A stretch of 43,531 nt of DNA from JALOAP01 sp964632355 (GTDB lineage: Bacteria; Chloroflexota; Dehalococcoidia; Tepidiformales; Tepidiformaceae): assembly GCA_964632355.1 (NCBI GenBank), contig CAZWBW010000011.1, forward strand, positions 1 through 43,531, read 5' to 3'. The notes below the pieces were generated by a model, which was not told where the DNA came from, searched no databases, and was given only the letters and a program-made list of their open reading frames with translations. Within the stretch, counting starts at the first letter, position 1. Each line of letters begins with the position of its first letter. Position numbers and translations under genes: made by a program. This document shows positions 14,740-22,442 of the stretch, one piece after another.

Positions 14740-15368
14740 TAGCCGAGCGGCGGCAGGAGCTCCGTCTCGGCGAGGTCGAGCAGGTTCGCGAGGTCGGTGC
14801 CGCAGGAGAGGCCGACGCGCAGGATCTCGCCCGCCGTTGTGTGCGCGGCGAAGCCTTCGCCGAGGTCGTTTATGAACACGGCCACGAAGTCGCCCGTGGG
14901 GAAGGCGGGGAAGTTGTTCGTGGTGTTGGGCACGTAGGCGGCGTAGAGCTTCGGGTTGTTGCTGGCCAGCTGCCCGGCGAGCTCGTCCAGCGCGGCGCCG
15001 CGGACGTAGGTGTTTTCGTCGCAGCCCGCGACCGGCAGGACTTCGACGACGGTGCCGGGGCTTTCGTCGCCTTCGCACGGCGGTGGGGTGCCCATGCCGG
15101 ATTCGGTGGTCATGTCGCAGGTCACGCGAGCGAGCGCGAACAGGTCGGCGGCGGTTCCGCCCAGGACCGCATCGATGACGGCGTCGAGTGCGGCTTCCCC
15201 GGTTCGCTTGTCATCGGGGTAGGCCGGGACTTCGACGGCGGGCTCGGTCGGCTCCGGGGTCGAATCGGCGCCGGTGTCATCGTCGTCGCCGCTACAGGCA
15301 GCGAGGACGACCAGGGGGAGCGCAAGGAGAATAGTTACTGTGGGTCGAATCAATACGCCTATAGACAT
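14739..15368 (-). CDS. secreted lipoprotein of unknown function
   Basis: The product (209 aa) has a signal sequence with lipobox LVVLAACSG, followed by an acidic, Thr/Pro-rich linker (DDDDTGADSTPEPTEPAVEV) and a globular domain with four cysteines (VTCDMT, PPPCEGD, AGCDENT, LSCGTD), probably in disulphides. The membrane lipid anchor places it on the outer face of the cytoplasmic membrane. The ATG at 15368 is preferred because a TAAGCT box sits seven bases upstream; a GTG at 15386 is possible. No family is recognised. It is the only gene directly upstream of the capsid gene on that strand. Confidence 0.75.
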   Translation of the reverse strand: MSIGVLIRPTVTILLALPLVVLAACSGDDDDTGADSTPEPTEPAVEVPAYPDDKRTGEAALDAVIDAVLGGTAADLFALARVTCDMTTESGMGTPPPCEGDESPGTVVEVLPVAGCDENTYVRGAALDELAGQLASNNPKLYAAYVPNTTNNFPAFPTGDFVAVFINDLGEGFAAHTTAGEILRVGLSCGTDLANLLDLAETELLPPLG

Positions 15369-15448
15369 GGCCCGAAGCTTAGGCACGCAGGAAGTAAGGA
15401 AACAGGCGGATTTACCGGTAGGTACAATTGAAGGTGTCTATCGGCAGC

Positions 15449-15575
15449 TGCTCCCTGCTCGCTGCGCAGTGCCCGGTTGGGGGTCCCGGTTCCTGGTGGT
15501 GGAGGTGCCGGGCTTCGGGCGCGGCGCGAGGCCCGCAAACGGCGGTAGCCGGTGGCGGTACCCGGCAGCCGACCG
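15449..15575. repeat. heptanucleotide repeat block D (two families)
   Basis: TGCTCCC, TGCTCGC, TGCGCAG, TGCCCGG, TTGGGGG (15449-15483) are followed, after looser sequence, by GGCGGTA, GCCGGTG, GCGGTAC, CCGGCAG, CCGACCG (15541-15575), which runs up to the stop of the hydrolase gene. No gene is seen in 15369-15576. Confidence 0.55.
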
Positions 15576-15576
15576 C

Positions 15577-16428
15577 CTACTTCGACATTTCCTCGATGTG
15601 CTTCGCCACGAAGGCGGGGGCTTCCATCGGGATGAAGTGGGAGCGCTCGGGCAGGTAGATGTCTTCGGCCTGTTTGAAGTGCGAAGCGAGCTCGGGGTTC
15701 GTGGGCGAGTTGCTCATGTCGCGAACCGCTCCTTCGGGCTGCAGGCGTGCGCGAAGGATCCGGACGGGCACGTCGATCGCGGCGATCGAGTCGTAGATGA
15801 CGCCGCCGGTCGCGCTGCCGGCATACACGGCCGCTTCAATGTGCGGTGGGCAGGCGAGCACATAGCCTTCGCCGTTCGGGTTCGGGAGCAGGCCGTACGT
15901 GCAGTAGTCGCGGAGCACCTGCTCGTCCCAGCTGGCGAAGGGCGGCCGGTCGCGGAAGCGTTCGAACATCTCCTCGGGCGACGACCACTCATTGCGGCGG
16001 CGGGCGGCGAAGTGCTCGCCCTGGGGCTCACGGCCGTACGCCGCGCGCGGCAGGATGACCGGGTCGACGAGGAGGAGGCTGGCGAAGGCGCCGGGTTCGA
16101 GCGCGGCGGCGTGGGTCACAGCGTACCCGCCCTTCGAATGCCCGACACCGACGGCTCCTTCGATGCCGAGCGCACGAACGACACCGGCGACGTCGCGGCC
16201 GAAGTCGGGCCAGTGGTACGGCGGTTCGGGCTTGTCGCTGCGGCCATGGCCACGCATGTCGATGGCGAACACGTGACGCCCCGGGAGGTGTGCGACTACC
16301 TGGTCCCAGCAGCGGGCGTGGAAGCCGGTAGCGTGGGCCAGGAATACCGGTTGCCCTTCGCCGGGCCACTCGTACACCTGCAGGTCGATACCGTCGATTT
16401 GGAGCCGCGATTCCTTCGGTTCAGGCAT
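15577..16428 (-). CDS. alpha/beta hydrolase
   Basis: The 283-aa product has the alpha/beta-hydrolase pattern: FLAHATGFHARCWDQVV (oxyanion region), AIDMRGHGRSDKP, the nucleophile elbow VGVGHSKGGYA (Ser98) and a C-terminal SHFIPMEAP carrying the catalytic His. The acid is likely within IDVPVRILRA or nearby. The substrate is unknown; epoxide hydrolases, esterases and C-C hydrolases share this layout. The ATG at 16428 has a TACACT box seven bases upstream and no SD, so a leaderless mRNA is likely. The frame extends further upstream into the MFS gene end but lacks support. Confidence 0.88.
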   Translation of the reverse strand: MPEPKESRLQIDGIDLQVYEWPGEGQPVFLAHATGFHARCWDQVVAHLPGRHVFAIDMRGHGRSDKPEPPYHWPDFGRDVAGVVRALGIEGAVGVGHSKGGYAVTHAAALEPGAFASLLLVDPVILPRAAYGREPQGEHFAARRRNEWSSPEEMFERFRDRPPFASWDEQVLRDYCTYGLLPNPNGEGYVLACPPHIEAAVYAGSATGGVIYDSIAAIDVPVRILRARLQPEGAVRDMSNSPTNPELASHFKQAEDIYLPERSHFIPMEAPAFVAKHIEEMSK

Positions 16429-16468
16429 GGCGAACAGTGTAGGGTCCGCTCTCCGTGCTGTCCCGTCG

Positions 16469-17782
16469 TCAGCGAATGTTCGCCTTCGCTTTGGCGCGGG
16501 TGCGCCCGGGCACGGGTTGTGCGGTGTACCGTCCCATCGCGCGGATTGCGATGACGAGCGCGCCGCAGGCAATGCCCTGCAGTGCGAGCGTTTCGCGGAT
16601 GCCGATGTGGTCGGCCACGATGCCGATGGGGAGCGCTGCGAGGCCGAACAAGCTCCAGCTCAGCATCGAAATCGACTGCACGCGGCCGTGGTAGTCCTGC
16701 TCGGTGTAGGTCATGGTGAGCGAGTTGTTCAGTGACTGGAAGGCGCTCGCGAGGCCGCCGACCGCGACCATCACGATGAGCCCGGGGATGAACGCTGCCG
16801 TCCCGCCGAGCACCACGAGCGAGACGCCGAAGAGGATGCCGGCCAGGGGCTGCAGGACCGGGGCCCTTGGGTGCCCGGCATAGGTTGCCACGACGACGGT
16901 CGCAGCCACCGCGCCGATGGCACCGGCCGACGAGAGCAGGCCGAGCCCGATCTCGCCCACGTCGTAGACATCGACGGCAATGGACGGCAGGAACGACTGG
17001 TACGGGAACCCGATCATCACCACGGCGAACGACATCAGGATGAGCTCGCGGATGCGGGCGGTTCGCCGCACATAGGCCACACCATCGCGAAGGTCGGCGA
17101 TGGGCGAACGGGCGTGCTCGCGCGGCGTTGGGTTGCCCGGCGGGAGCGGGAGGAGCGAGATCATCGCGATGACGAACCCGAGCGTGGTGAGGTAGTACAC
17201 GCCGGCGATGCCAACGAACGGCACGGCGATGAGCATCCCGGCGACGGAAGGGCCGACGACGCGGCTGCTGTTCATCGAAAGCTGCTGTAACACCACGGCG
17301 TTGCCGATGGCCTGGCGGCCGACGAGATCGTTGATGAACGCCTGCCGTGCCGGCCCGACGAACGCAAAACCGCCGCCCTGCACGACGCCCGCGACGAGCA
17401 GGTGCCAGTATTCGAGCGCGTCGAACGCGATCATGGTCGCCAGCCAGGCTGAGTTGCTGGCGATGATCGCCTGGGCCACGATGAGCACCTTCTTCTTCGG
17501 CAGCCGGTCGGCGACGACGCCGCCCCAGAGCGAGAGCAGGAGCTGCGGGACGCCGAATGCGAGCATCACGCCGCCGAGCGCACTGTTCTTCCCGGTCAGG
17601 TCGTACGCGAGGTATCCCCGGGCGATGACCTGCATCTGCATGCCCAGGAAGGAGAACAGGGTGCCGAACCAGAGGGTCCGGAACTGTTCGATTTCCAGTG
17701 CGTAGAAGGTGCGTGAGAGGAACCCTGAGCGGGTCAAACGGGCCTCACTCTTACGTGAACGTAACTCGTCGAAGAGTAGCAC
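16469..17782 (-). CDS. MFS transporter (EntS-like exporter family)
   Basis: The product (up to 437 aa) has 10-12 hydrophobic helices and MFS motif A-like GGVVADRLPKKKVLIVAQ after helix 2, with TLWFGTLFSFLGMQMQVIARG at helix 1. This matches the MFS_3 group of enterobactin-type or multidrug exporters. The first codons are doubtful: the GTG at 17782 lies over an inverted repeat TTACGT-GA-ACGTAA (17751-17764), so translation may begin at TTG 17734, which has a GTGAGG SD. The hydrolase gene follows downstream, 40 bases after the stop. Confidence 0.88.
   Translation of the reverse strand: MLLFDELRSRKSEARLTRSGFLSRTFYALEIEQFRTLWFGTLFSFLGMQMQVIARGYLAYDLTGKNSALGGVMLAFGVPQLLLSLWGGVVADRLPKKKVLIVAQAIIASNSAWLATMIAFDALEYWHLLVAGVVQGGGFAFVGPARQAFINDLVGRQAIGNAVVLQQLSMNSSRVVGPSVAGMLIAVPFVGIAGVYYLTTLGFVIAMISLLPLPPGNPTPREHARSPIADLRDGVAYVRRTARIRELILMSFAVVMIGFPYQSFLPSIAVDVYDVGEIGLGLLSSAGAIGAVAATVVVATYAGHPRAPVLQPLAGILFGVSLVVLGGTAAFIPGLIVMVAVGGLASAFQSLNNSLTMTYTEQDYHGRVQSISMLSWSLFGLAALPIGIVADHIGIRETLALQGIACGALVIAIRAMGRYTAQPVPGRTRAKAKANIR
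17751..17764. promoter_or_regulatory. inverted repeat TTACGT-N2-ACGTAA near the MFS start
   Basis: The 6-bp arms form a dyad around the uncertain start of the MFS gene. The half-site TTACGT also occurs in the palindromic region before the zinc-ribbon gene (4254-4259). It may be an operator. Confidence 0.3.
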
Positions 17783-17971
17783 GTTTTTCGCCGCTTACGA
17801 CAGCGGAAAGACCCCGCTGAAGGCTACGAACTGGCAAAGGGAAAGACCGCGCGGAGCGCTGCCGGGCACCGGCATAACTATGCCGCCCGCGCGTCCCGGG
17901 GAGGCATGTCGGGAGTACGCCGGGCCAATCCCGGCATTGCCGTTCGCGGATTGCGGTCGCGTGAGGTGGCG

Positions 17972-19069
17972 CTAGACGTTGAACAGGATGTGAAGGACGT
18001 CGCCGTCCTGGACGACGTAGTTCTTGCCCTCGGTGCGAACCAGGCCGCGCTTTTTCGCCTCGGCTTCGCTGCCCGCAGCAACGAGGTCGTCGAAGCTGAC
18101 GACTTCGGCGCGGATGAAGCCCCGCTGGAGGTCGCTGTGAATCTTCCCGGCGGCCTCGGGGGCTGTGGCGCCTTCGGGGATTGTCCACGCGCGGCATTCG
18201 TCCGGGCCGGCGGTCAAAAAGCTGATGAGGCCGAGGAGCGCGTAGCTGGCGCGGATCGCCCCGTCCATGCCGCTTTCGGTCACGCCGACCGATTCGCGGA
18301 ACTCGGCGGCGGCTTCGTCGTCGAGTTCGTTCAGTTCCATTTCGAACTTGCCGCAGAAGACGGCGACGTCGCGGCCCGGTCCGCGGTAGCGCTCGCGGTA
18401 CTCGGCTTCGATCTCGGCGCGGCGGGGCAGGTCGTCTTCGCCGATGTTGAGGATGAGCAGCATCGGCAGCGCCGTCAGGAACTGCGACCCTTCGAGCAGC
18501 CGCCAGTCTTCCTCCGTGAGCTCCTGTGCGCGGATGGGCACGTCCGATTCGAGGCCTGCCTTCATGCGCTCGAGGAGCTCCTTGAGGCGGTTCATCTGGT
18601 CGCGCTCGCCCGCCTTCACGGAGCGCATCTCGGTTTCGAGGCGTTGGAGGCGGCGTTCGATGATCGCGAGGTCGGCGAACGCCAGCTCGAGGTCCATCGT
18701 GGCGATGTCTCGGTGCGGGTCGATGGTCACCTCGGGATGCGGGACGGTGTCGTCTTCGAACGCGCGAACGACGTGGATGAGCGCGTCCATACGGGCCAGT
18801 TCGTTGATGAACTTGCCGGCCGGGCCTTCGCCCTTGCCGAACGACTCGCCGGCGGCCGGGAAGTCGACGTACTGGATGGTCGCGTACGTCACCTTCTTCG
18901 GCTTGTACATCTCGGCGAGCTTGTCGACGCGTTCGTCGGGGACGTGCACGACGCCGACGTTCGGCTGCGAACTGGAGCTGTACGTGCCGACCTGTGCCGA
19001 ACCGCGAGTGACGGCGTTGAAGACGGTGGTCTTACCCGACCGAGCCAGCCCGATGATCCCGAGTTGCAT
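17972..19069 (-). CDS. ychF: ribosome-associated GTPase/ATPase YchF
   Basis: YchF (OLA1 family) is an Obg-like NTPase that binds ribosomes and hydrolyses ATP, linked to translation and stress control. The 365-aa product starts MQLGIIGLARSGKTTVFNAV (G1), followed by the coiled-coil-containing middle part (IERRLQRLETEMRSVKAGERDQ) and the C-terminal TGS domain (LLGLISFLTAGPDECRAWTI, GKIHSDLQRGFIRAEVVSFDD and GKNYVVQDGDVLHILFNV). The GTP-type NKxD is replaced, as usual in this family, by NIGE (LILNIGEDDL). A TACCCT box seven bases before the ATG with no SD suggests a leaderless transcript. Confidence 0.96.
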   Translation of the reverse strand: MQLGIIGLARSGKTTVFNAVTRGSAQVGTYSSSSQPNVGVVHVPDERVDKLAEMYKPKKVTYATIQYVDFPAAGESFGKGEGPAGKFINELARMDALIHVVRAFEDDTVPHPEVTIDPHRDIATMDLELAFADLAIIERRLQRLETEMRSVKAGERDQMNRLKELLERMKAGLESDVPIRAQELTEEDWRLLEGSQFLTALPMLLILNIGEDDLPRRAEIEAEYRERYRGPGRDVAVFCGKFEMELNELDDEAAAEFRESVGVTESGMDGAIRASYALLGLISFLTAGPDECRAWTIPEGATAPEAAGKIHSDLQRGFIRAEVVSFDDLVAAGSEAEAKKRGLVRTEGKNYVVQDGDVLHILFNV

Positions 19070-19087
19070 ACGTTCGAGGGTACCGCT

Positions 19088-19181
19088 GGCAGCCGGTAGC
19101 GGGTAGGCGGAGGCTACTGGCTATTGGCTGTTGGCTCTTGGGGTTCGGTACTGTGCACCGGGCACTGAGCACTGAACACAA
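19088..19181. repeat. heptanucleotide repeat block E (three fused families)
   Basis: GGCAGCC, GGTAGCG, GGTAGGC come first. After a 3-base shift, ten 7-mers follow in one phase from 19112: GGCTACT, GGCTATT, GGCTGTT, GGCTCTT, GGGGTTC, GGTACTG, TGCACCG, GGCACTG, AGCACTG, AACACAA. The block lies between the ychF start and the sulfurtransferase terminator. Confidence 0.8.
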
Positions 19182-19185
19182 AGAA

Positions 19186-19211
19186 GCGGGGAGAGCGTTC
19201 GCTCTCCCCGC
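19186..19211 (-). terminator. terminator of the sulfurtransferase gene
   Basis: GCGGGGAGAGCG and CGCTCTCCCCGC form a perfect 12-bp stem with a 2-base spacer (4-base loop in practice). On the minus strand it follows the stop at 19238 and is trailed by TTCTTTGTG. Confidence 0.8.
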
Positions 19212-19237
19212 GTGCGTTCGAATTCGTGTTCGCTCTG

Positions 19238-20104
19238 CTACTTCTCGATCGGCAGACCGACGGAGTTGCCCCACTCGGTCCACGAGCCGTCGTAGTTGCG
19301 GACGTTCGGGTAGCCGAGCAGGTGGGTGAGGACGAACCAGGTGTGCGAGCTGCGCTCACCGATGCGGCAGTAGGCCACGATTTCGTCCTCGGGCTTCAGG
19401 CCCTGCTCCTGCTCGTAGATGGCGCGGAGCTCTTCGGCGGACTTGAAGGTGCCGTCGTCGGGGTTCGCGGCGCGGGCCCACGGCACGTTCTTCGCGCCGG
19501 GGATGTGCCCGCCGCGCAGCACGCCCTCCTGCGGGTACTCGGGCATGTGGGTGCGCTCGCCCGTGTACTCCTGCGGGCTGCGAACGTCGACGAGGGGCTT
19601 GCCCGCGCGGGCGTGTTCGAGCACCTGGTCGCGGAAGGCGCGGATCCGGGAGTCGTCGCGCTCAGGGGCCCTGTACTCGGTCGGCGGGTACGAAGGCACC
19701 TCGCGCGTCATCGGGCGGCCTTCCTTCTCCCACTTCAGGCGTCCGCCATCCATGACCTTCGCGTTCTTGTGACCGAAGAGCTGGAAGATCCAGAAGGCGT
19801 AGGTGGCCCACCAGTTGTTCTTGTCGCCGTAGAACACGACGGTGGTGTCGTTCGCGATGCCGTTCTTCGACATCAGCTTTTCGAACTGCTCGCGATCGAG
19901 GTAGTCGCGGCGAACCGGGTCGTTCAGGTCCTGCGCCCAGTCGATCTGGACAGCGCCGGGGATGTGCCCCGAGGGATAGAGCAGCGGGTCTTCGTTGCTT
20001 TCGACGATGCGAACGTTCGGGTCGTTTAGGTGTTCGGCGACCCATTCGGTAGTCACGAGCACGTCGGGGTTGGCGTACCCGCGGGCGGCGATTTCATCTG
20101 CCAC
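19238..20104 (-). CDS. sulfurtransferase (thiosulfate/3-mercaptopyruvate type, two rhodanese domains)
   Basis: The 288-aa product has two rhodanese domains. The first is inactive (YPSGHIPGAVQIDW, VVFYGDKNNWWATYA, with Asp at the cysteine position) and the second is active (LVDVRSPQEYTG, GGHIPGAKNVPWA, active-site loop AYCRIGERSSHTWFVL). The CRIGERS loop is the thiosulfate-sulfurtransferase type. It transfers sulfane sulfur from thiosulfate or mercaptopyruvate to cyanide or thiol acceptors. A plausible minus-strand promoter lies at about 20176-20203 (TACTCA and TTGACG, 16-base spacer). A strong hairpin follows the stop. Confidence 0.93.
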   Translation of the reverse strand: MADEIAARGYANPDVLVTTEWVAEHLNDPNVRIVESNEDPLLYPSGHIPGAVQIDWAQDLNDPVRRDYLDREQFEKLMSKNGIANDTTVVFYGDKNNWWATYAFWIFQLFGHKNAKVMDGGRLKWEKEGRPMTREVPSYPPTEYRAPERDDSRIRAFRDQVLEHARAGKPLVDVRSPQEYTGERTHMPEYPQEGVLRGGHIPGAKNVPWARAANPDDGTFKSAEELRAIYEQEQGLKPEDEIVAYCRIGERSSHTWFVLTHLLGYPNVRNYDGSWTEWGNSVGLPIEK

Positions 20105-20175
20105 GATGGTTCCTCCGGTGAGATGGGGCGCCCACGGTTGTGGGGGGGCGCCGGAGTGCGGTTACAGACTACCGC

Positions 20176-20203
20176 TGAGTAGATTGTTTATCAATATCGT
20201 CAA
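20176..20203 (-). promoter_or_regulatory. putative sigma70-type promoter of the sulfurtransferase gene
   Basis: On the minus strand TTGACG (20203-20198) and TACTCA (20181-20176) are 16 bases apart in an AT-rich patch that contrasts with the surrounding high G+C. Confidence 0.4.
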
Positions 20204-20244
20204 CAATGACGCCCGAAGAGAATACGCGTGTGCGGATAACGCGT

Positions 20245-20898
20245 TTACGAGTCGAAGTGGCCAACGCTCGGGTGCACCACGGGGCGGTAGCCGGCGTGGA
20301 GGGCGCCGACCACCGGGCGGGGTGTGAGGACGGTGACGGGGCCGCTCGGTGGTGGCTGGCGTTCGGTGTAGCCCGAGGGTGTCCAGCGGTGGAGTTGCGC
20401 GTCCCAGAGCAGCCAGGCGGTTTCGCCGTCGAGCGTGAGCATCGTCCCGTCCGGGAGTTCGGCGGTGGGGGCTGCGAACGTTCGCTTCCCGCCGCGTGGA
20501 CCCAGCCGTTCGGCGTGCAGCACGCGGTCCATCTCCGTAGCGGTGGGGTGGCGTTCGAAACCGAGTTCGGGATTGCCGGCCGCGAAGGCCTCGCGGAAGC
20601 GGACGGCGTCGGTGTAGCGGCATTCGAAGCAGGGCCGGTGGCCGGCGGCAAGGGCGGTCGCTTCGTCGAGGAAGAAGAGTTGTGTGTAGCGGTTGGGCCC
20701 GAAGACCTCCATCCGGCGTCCGCGGAATGCGAGCAGGCAGCAGATCCACTGGCGGGTGGCCCAGCGGCGCCGGCCAAGTTCGCGCGTTTCGTTGTCATGG
20801 AAGCGCCCGCCACGGTTGCCGAGGAAGAGCCCGCGCGCTTCGGTGGCGATGATGTCGCCGAACGGGGTGACGCGGTTCTGGTACGGGCGCGTTGCCAT
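20245..20898 (-). CDS. conserved hypothetical protein
   Basis: The 217-aa product begins RPYQNRVTPFGDIIATEARG, with GNRGGRFHDNETRELGRRRW, WICCLLAFRGRRMEV, YTQLFFLDEATALAAGHRP and CFECRYTDAVRFREAF. This layout is familiar from widely distributed bacterial proteins of unknown function. There is no membrane segment. The two cysteine pairs (WICC and CFEC) might bind a metal. The ATG at 20898 is favoured by GGAG about eight bases upstream; an upstream start at 20931 is possible. Confidence 0.75.
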   Translation of the reverse strand: MATRPYQNRVTPFGDIIATEARGLFLGNRGGRFHDNETRELGRRRWATRQWICCLLAFRGRRMEVFGPNRYTQLFFLDEATALAAGHRPCFECRYTDAVRFREAFAAGNPELGFERHPTATEMDRVLHAERLGPRGGKRTFAAPTAELPDGTMLTLDGETAWLLWDAQLHRWTPSGYTERQPPPSGPVTVLTPRPVVGALHAGYRPVVHPSVGHFDS

Positions 20899-20969
20899 GC
20901 GCTGCTCCGAAATGCCGGAAGGGGAGGTCACGCCTCCCCTTCCCCCTGACTCGCCCTCGAGCGCTGGGT

Positions 20970-22145
20970 CTAGCCGAGGCGCTCGAAGATCGTCGCGATG
21001 CCCTGGCCGCCGCCGATGCAGAGGCTGACGATGCCGTAGCGGCCGCCAGTGCGCTCCAGTTCGTGCATCAGCTTGACGGTCAGGATGGTGCCGGTCGCGC
21101 CGATCGGGTGACCGAGCGCGATCGCACCGCCGTTGGGGTTGGTCTTTTCGGGGTCGAGCGAAAGCTCGTTCGCGCAGGCGCAGGATACGCTGGCGAAGGC
21201 CTCGTTCAGTTCGATGCAGTCGATCTGGTCGAGGCTCATCTGGGCCTTTTCGAGCGCCTTGCGGATGGCCGGGATGGGGCCCGAACCCATGATCGAGGGG
21301 TCGACGCCTGCTTCGGCGCGCGCGACGAGGCGCATCCGCGGGGTAATGTTCAGTTCGCGCGCCTTCGAAGCCGACATAACAACGACCGCGGCGGCGCCGT
21401 CGTTGATGCCGGAGGCGTTCCCGGCGGTGACCATGCCGCCCTGCTTGAAGGCGGGCGGGAGCTTCGCGAGCGCTTCGGGGTTTGTGGCGCGCGGGTGCTC
21501 GTCGGTGTCGAAGACCTTTTCCTCGCGGCCCTGCTTCACGGTGATTGGGACGATCTGGTCCTTGAAGCGGCCCTTTTCGATGGCCTCGAGGGCGCGCCGC
21601 TGGCTTTCGGCGGCGAACTTGTCCTGGGCTTCGCGGGTGATTTCGAACCGCTCGGCGAGGTTCTCCGCGGTGATGCCCATGTGGTAGCCCTCGAAGGGGT
21701 CGCTCAGCATGAGGACGATGCCGTCTTCGATGCGGTCGTGGCCGAGCCGGTAGCCGGTGCGGGCCTTGCGCAGGTAGAACGGCATGCGGGTCATGTTCTC
21801 GGCGCCGCCGGCGACCACCACCTGCGCATCGCCGGTCTGGATGAACCGGGCGGCGGTGTTGATGGCTTCGAGGCCGCTGCCGCAGATGCGGTTGACGTTC
21901 ATCGCGGGCGTGCCGATGGGGATGCCCGCCTTCACGGCGGCGTGGCGCGACAGGTACGCATCTTCGGCGACCTGCCCAACGATACCCATGACCACCTGAT
22001 CGACCTGTTCGGGGTCGATGCCGGCGCGGCGGGTGGCTTCGGAGATGACGGTGGCTCCGAGGTCGGAGGCGGGGACATCCGCGAGGGAGCCATTGAAGCG
22101 GCCGATGGCCGTGCGAACACCGCTCGCGATGACGACGTCTTCCAT
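20970..22145 (-). CDS. acetyl-CoA acetyltransferase (thiolase)
   Basis: The 391-aa product carries the complete thiolase set: acyl-enzyme cysteine in VNRICGSGLEAINTAA (about residue 88), the loop GGAENMTRMPF, NASGINDGAAAVVVMS, and the C-terminal ALGHPIGATG (His) and SLCIGGGQGIA (second Cys). It condenses two acetyl-CoA or cleaves beta-ketoacyl-CoA. Together with the three enoyl-CoA hydratases in the window it points to active acyl-CoA metabolism. A TTG at 22151 with AAGGA upstream is an alternative start. The 22152-22442 upstream interval contains short inverted repeats only. Confidence 0.95.
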   Translation of the reverse strand: MEDVVIASGVRTAIGRFNGSLADVPASDLGATVISEATRRAGIDPEQVDQVVMGIVGQVAEDAYLSRHAAVKAGIPIGTPAMNVNRICGSGLEAINTAARFIQTGDAQVVVAGGAENMTRMPFYLRKARTGYRLGHDRIEDGIVLMLSDPFEGYHMGITAENLAERFEITREAQDKFAAESQRRALEAIEKGRFKDQIVPITVKQGREEKVFDTDEHPRATNPEALAKLPPAFKQGGMVTAGNASGINDGAAAVVVMSASKARELNITPRMRLVARAEAGVDPSIMGSGPIPAIRKALEKAQMSLDQIDCIELNEAFASVSCACANELSLDPEKTNPNGGAIALGHPIGATGTILTVKLMHELERTGGRYGIVSLCIGGGQGIATIFERLG

Positions 22146-22151
22146 GTGCAA

Positions 22152-22442
22152 TGCGTCCTTTCTGCGTGCTCGAAGTGCGAACTAGGTTCGTGGCACGAAC
22201 GTGGGTCAGATTCTACGAGCCGAGTGCACCCGCTGCCAGCGCATAGCGAAGGAGGGAACCATAGCGCAGGACTATGGATTTCGGACATGGTTCGCGGAAG
22301 AGATAGCGCAGGTTGATAGGAGGAGTTGTGCTTCGTAGTGCTGAGTCGGGTGTGGGCTTCCGAACGCGTGCCTCGGGATGGCGAACATCCGCACGTCGAT
22401 GCGAGACACCCACTGAGCACTGAGCACTGCGGCGACAGGCCG
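22152..22442. other. intergenic region with nested inverted repeats and a heptamer block
   Basis: This 291-base interval lies between thiolase and the TPR gene. It holds GAACCAT...ATGGTTC (22256-22293) with CCATAG-N7-CTATGG nested within (22259-22277), a repeated ATAGCGCAGG (22261-22270 and 22303-22312), and three heptamers ACCCACT, GAGCACT, GAGCACT (22408-22428). A 66-codon ORF on the minus strand has no supporting feature. Confidence 0.5.
22408..22428. repeat. heptanucleotide repeat block F
   Basis: ACCCACT, GAGCACT, GAGCACT form three units in phase, the same family as blocks B, C and E, 14 bases before the end of the TPR gene. Confidence 0.6.

Noticed and set aside
13725..15431. 568-codon plus-strand ORF
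   Set aside because: It is antisense to the capsid-like and lipoprotein genes and has no recognisable domain.
20892..22316. 474-codon plus-strand ORF
   Set aside because: It is the shadow of the thiolase gene.
22213..22413. 66-codon ORF on the minus strand
   Set aside because: No SD, no motif, and it covers a heptamer block and inverted repeats.
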